A stretch of DNA of 64,000 nucleotides. Source: Streptomyces sp. NBC_01232. GTDB lineage: Bacteria > Actinomycetota > Actinomycetes > Streptomycetales > Streptomycetaceae. The notes under the pieces were generated by a model. It did not search any database, was not told where the DNA came from, and saw only the letters and a list, made by a program, of their open reading frames with translations. A program made the translations under genes and the position numbers. The stretch covers positions 3,826,501-3,890,500 of the forward strand of contig NZ_CP108518.1 of NCBI RefSeq assembly GCF_035989885.1. Reading direction: 5' to 3'. Of this stretch, positions 59,839 through 64,000 are shown piece after piece (position 1 is the stretch's first letter; each line of letters starts with the position of its first letter).

Positions 59839-60110
59839 ATGACCGATCTGTACGCCATTGAGGTGGAGCCTGAAGTGCGCACCTGGCTGGAAGGCCTGAC
59901 CGACAAGCAAAGGTGGAGGAGTACGCGGAACTCCTGGCCAGCTGCGGGACCCGCACTCCCATGCCATTCGCTCGCCCACTCCGCGACGGGGTGTACGAGC
60001 TACGGCCCACGCTCGACGGGGTAGCAACACGCATCACCTATTGGTTCGCGCCCGGGCGCCGAATCGTACTGCTCACCGTCCTACAGCCGCGGCAAGGAAG
60101 GGAACGCGTC
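59839..60110 (+). pseudogene. HigB/RelE-like toxin remnant, frameshifted
   Basis: The first frame gives 'MTDLYAIEVEPEVRTWLEGL' and 'TDKQ', the start of a Gp49/HigB-type toxin. Near 59905-59915 the frame shifts, and the second frame continues 'VEEYAELLASCGTRTPMPFA', 'RPLRDGVYELRPTLDGVATR' and 'ITYWFAPGRRIVLLTVLQPR', the C-terminal part. The shifted frame then runs without a stop into the antitoxin ORF. A functional toxin cannot be made from this reading. Confidence 0.75.
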
Positions 60111-60446
60111 ATGAACCACACCCGCTGGAAGCTGGCCCGCGAGAGGACGGCCGCAAACGGGTACGTCGAGTCGGCCGAGGTGCGGGCCGAGCGGGCGGAG
60201 ATCCGGCTCGCCATGGCCTTCGCCAGGGCCGTGTACGAGCGGCGCAAGGCCTTGGGGCTGTCCCAGGCACAACTGGCCGAACGGGCCGGGCTCACCCAGG
60301 CAAAGATCTCCCGGGTGGAGGGCGCCGACGGGGTGCCGACACTGCCCCTGCTGCGCCGCCTCGCGCACGCACTGGACGCCGGCCTGAGCATCGCCCTCGA
60401 CGAGGACCACGAAGAGGTCACCTTCGTCGCACGCCCCGCCGCCTGA
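60111..60446 (+). CDS. XRE-family antitoxin (HigA-like)
   Basis: A 111-residue DNA-binding protein. 'MNHTRWKLARERTAANGYVE' N-terminus, then the HTH 'ERRKALGLSQAQLAERAGLT' and 'QAKISRVEGADGVPTLPLLR', and a short C-terminal tail. ATG at 60111 after AAGGAAGGGA. It is the intact partner of the broken toxin; it may still repress through the 28-bp operator. In the same frame it is preceded by the toxin remnant with no stop. Confidence 0.85.
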   Translation: MNHTRWKLARERTAANGYVESAEVRAERAEIRLAMAFARAVYERRKALGLSQAQLAERAGLTQAKISRVEGADGVPTLPLLRRLAHALDAGLSIALDEDHEEVTFVARPAA

Positions 60447-60466
60447 GCACGCGCCGCGGAAACGCC

Positions 60467-60500
60467 CGAGGGCGGCACCCCCGTCGGGGTGCCGCCCTCG
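60467..60500. terminator. Bidirectional terminator between the antitoxin and groEL genes
   Basis: 15-bp perfect stem cgagggcggcacccc / ggggtgccgccctcg with a 4-nt loop, in the gap between the convergent antitoxin and groEL genes. Confidence 0.88.
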
Positions 60501-60542
60501 TTCGAGAACAGCCGATCAACCAGTGGCCGGAGCCGGGGTCGA

Positions 60543-62450
<1,908 letters not shown>

Positions 62451-62489
62451 TCAATGAACTCTGTGCGTCGGTGGTCGATCGCTCCAGGA

Positions 62490-62696
62490 CTAGCCGAGTG
62501 CGAGCTTGACCATGTCCGCCTGCGGACCCTTCTGGCCCTGCGAGATCTCGAACTCGACCCGCTGACCCTCTTCAAGGGTGCGGTACCCGTCCATCTGGAT
62601 GGCGCTGTAGTGGACGAACACATCCGCACCACCGTCGACCGCGATGAAGCCGTAGCCCTTCTCCGCGTTGAACCACTTGACGGTGCCCTGAGCCAT
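62490..62696 (-). CDS. Cold-shock protein
   Basis: A 68-residue single-domain cold-shock protein ('[20 protein letters not shown]', '[20 protein letters not shown]', '[20 protein letters not shown]'), with RNP1 'KGYGFI' and RNP2 'VFVHYS'. It binds RNA and prevents structures at low temperature; in streptomycetes such CspA/ScoF-like proteins are very abundant. GGGGAG precedes the ATG. The 330-bp region upstream is a long leader-like stretch. Confidence 0.95.
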   Translation of the reverse strand: MAQGTVKWFNAEKGYGFIAVDGGADVFVHYSAIQMDGYRTLEEGQRVEFEISQGQKGPQADMVKLALG

Positions 62697-63030
62697 GCCT
62701 AACTCCCCTATTACTGGCCCTTGCGCAGGAACGCACTTCGCGATCCCGGGTCAGAACTTGCGTCGGAACGCGTCGACCGAGGCTGAATGTATCTGCGCGG
62801 ATGCTGTCTGCAACAGGTCAATCCGATGAGAATTCTGGACACCGAGAAACATTGAAATAGAGTGAAAATTTGCCATACTCCAGGGCAACTCGGGCCTGAC
62901 ATATCTCGCCAAAGCCCCATACCGCACTTGCACATTGGCCCGATGTCGACCCTCACGCGGCCCGTTCATATGCGGCGGGCAAGAACAGCGGAGGGGACTT
63001 CCCCAACCCTACCGTGCCCAATCAAGCAGA
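62697..63030 (-). promoter_or_regulatory. Probable promoter and long 5' leader of the cold-shock gene
   Basis: 334 bp without a gene. On the minus strand it contains TTGACC (62817-62822) as a possible -35 and an AT-richer patch around 62830-62880, followed by over 100 bp of leader to the GGGGAG ribosome site. Long leaders are common for cold-shock genes, but no riboswitch or known RNA motif was recognised. Confidence 0.45.
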
Positions 63031-63063
63031 ATTGCCCCCTCCGCTTTTAGCGGAGGGGGCAAT
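63031..63063. terminator. Bidirectional terminator between the cold-shock and moaD-like units
   Basis: 14-bp perfect stem attgccccctccgc / gcggagggggcaat with a TTTTA loop. It lies 48 bp downstream of the MoaD-like gene's stop on the minus strand. Confidence 0.92.
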
Positions 63064-63111
63064 TTCGGTTTGCGCGTGTCACCTAGGAGGTGATCCCGGG
63101 GATCCGGGGAA

Positions 63112-63390
63112 TCAGCAACCGCCCGCGACGGCCGGGATGATCGAGACACCGGAGCCGTCCGGCGTCGCCGCCTGCAGCCCGCCCTCGAAGCGCACGTCGT
63201 CGTCGTTGACGTAGACGTTCACGAAACGGCGCAGCTTGCCCTGGTCGTCCAGGACGCGCGCGGCGATGCCCGGGTGGCTCTTCTCCAGGGACTCGATGAC
63301 CTCGGCGAGGTTCGCGCCCTCGGCCGGGACCTCGGCGGCGCCGCCGGTGTAGGTGCGCAGGATGGTGGGGATGCGGACGTTGACGCTCAT
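63112..63390 (-). CDS. cysO: MoaD/ThiS-type sulfur carrier (CysO-like)
   Basis: A 92-residue ubiquitin-fold protein: 'MSVNVRIPTILRTYTGGAAE' and 'LRRFVNVYVNDDDVRFEGGL', ending 'SGVSIIPAVAGGC'. It closely resembles mycobacterial CysO, which donates thiocarboxylate sulfur for cysteine synthesis. In CysO the protein ends GG; here one extra Cys follows, which would have to be removed before activation, as by JAMM-type proteases in other systems. It is downstream of thrC on the same strand (52 bp). Confidence 0.85.
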   Translation of the reverse strand: MSVNVRIPTILRTYTGGAAEVPAEGANLAEVIESLEKSHPGIAARVLDDQGKLRRFVNVYVNDDDVRFEGGLQAATPDGSGVSIIPAVAGGC

Positions 63391-63442
63391 GGCGCTACTG
63401 CCTTTCCGGTAGGGCGGAGGAGAGGGTGTCGGACGGACCCGG

Positions 63443-64000
63443 TCAGACCAGGCCGGCGGCGCGGAACGCGTCCAGGCTCGGGCGGATGGTGGCGGTCTGC
63501 CCGCTGTCCGCGGCCACCGCCTCCAGGGTCTTGAGGCCGTCACCGGTGTTGAGGACCACGGTGGTCAGCGTCGGGTCGAGCTGCCCGTTCTCGATCAGCT
63601 TCTTCGTCACGCCGACGGTCACGCCGCCCGCGGTCTCGGCGAAGATGCCCTCGGTCTGCGCGAGGATCTTGATCGCCTCGACGACCTGCTCGTCGTTGAC
63701 GTCCTCGACGAAGCCACCGGTGCGGCGCGCGATGTCCAGGACGTACGGGCCGTCCGCCGGGTTGCCGATCGCGAGGGACTTGGCGATGGTGTTCGGCTTC
63801 TGCGGGCGGACCACGTCGTGACCGGCCTTGAAGGCGGTGGACACCGGGGAGCAGCCCTCGGCCTGGGCGCCGAAGATCTTGTACGGCTTGTCCTCGACGA
63901 GACCGAGCTTGATCAGCTCCTGCAGACCCTTGTCGATCTTCGTCAGCTGCGAGCCGGACGCGATCGGGATCACCAGCTGGTCGGGCAGCTGCCAGCCGAG
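63443..64000 (-). CDS. thrC: Threonine synthase, C-terminal part (runs off the window)
   Basis: The last ~185 residues of a PLP-dependent threonine synthase: 'LGWQLPDQLVIPIASGSQLT' and 'FGAQAEGCSPVSTAFKAGHD', then 'KSLAIGNPADGPYVLDIARR', 'TGGFVEDVNDEQVVEAIKIL' and 'VLNTGDGLKTLEAVAADSGQ'. It converts O-phosphohomoserine to threonine. The PLP lysine lies upstream of the window. The downstream gene is the CysO-like sulfur carrier, suggesting an operon. Confidence 0.94.
   Translation of the reverse strand, partial: LGWQLPDQLVIPIASGSQLTKIDKGLQELIKLGLVEDKPYKIFGAQAEGCSPVSTAFKAGHDVVRPQKPNTIAKSLAIGNPADGPYVLDIARRTGGFVEDVNDEQVVEAIKILAQTEGIFAETAGGVTVGVTKKLIENGQLDPTLTTVVLNTGDGLKTLEAVAADSGQTATIRPSLDAFRAAGLV

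Overview
The window is about 64 kb of very GC-rich chromosomal DNA. Codon third positions are almost all G or C, and GTG and even TTG starts are common. Gene content points to a Streptomyces or a close relative: futalosine-route menaquinone genes, an HTH-DUF5753/DUF397 pair, DUF3027, DUF2530, DUF2771, a CtpE-type ATPase, a CIRCE-controlled groEL without groES, and a CysO-like sulfur carrier next to threonine synthase. No rRNA, tRNA, CRISPR array, prophage or complete insertion sequence was found.

Layout. 1-9.7 kb: 5' end of a FAD oxidoreductase, serC, a large sacsin-like GHKL ATPase, a secreted VCBS protein, a CtpE P-type ATPase and a DUF2530 protein. 9.8-15.3 kb: NCS2 permease, ribbon-helix-helix protein, marR-MFS-thpR operon, aldo/keto reductase with a MerR-type operator. 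15.4-24.2 kb: SGNH hydrolase, secreted propeller, NfeD-like/SPFH pair, DUF3027, MFS, and a DUF2771 lipoprotein-mqnB-mqnD operon. 24.2-36 kb: cold-shock-domain protein, HAD phosphatase, SigE-family sigma factor with a membrane partner, helicase-associated protein, DoxX and peroxiredoxin-like genes with a divergent tetR, XPB helicase, and a decayed GT87 gene overlapping the XPB 3' end. 36-43.6 kb: HelD-like ATPase, cutC, HD-domain protein, Cmx-type MFS, serine hydrolase. 43.6-48 kb: palindromic elements, DUF4031, then a murR-murQ-EIIBC operon for N-acetylmuramate use. 48-54.9 kb: accessory genes (lipase-like hydrolase, GNAT, membrane protein, small secreted protein, HTH-DUF5753/DUF397). 54.9-60.5 kb: a patchy region with one intact and one frameshifted subtilisin, a stand-alone inhibitor-I9 protein, a Uma2 fragment, another palindromic element, trpF, and a broken toxin-antitoxin locus. 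60.5-64 kb: groEL, a cold-shock protein, the sulfur carrier and thrC.

Most unusual signal: palindromic, transposase-free elements bounded by CTAG at 43.6-43.8 kb and 58.9-59.1 kb. Each boundary CTAG that meets a gene supplies that gene's TAG stop codon. This suggests a MITE-like family that inserts at CTAG, a tetranucleotide that in this DNA is largely found at gene ends. Other items of note are a leaderless murR promoter overlapped by its probable operator, a duplicated protease module sharing a motif about 180 bp upstream of both starts, a 28-bp operator left in front of a decayed toxin, and two CIRCE elements in tandem upstream of groEL.

All calls come from reading the sequence and from family knowledge. 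No database search was run.
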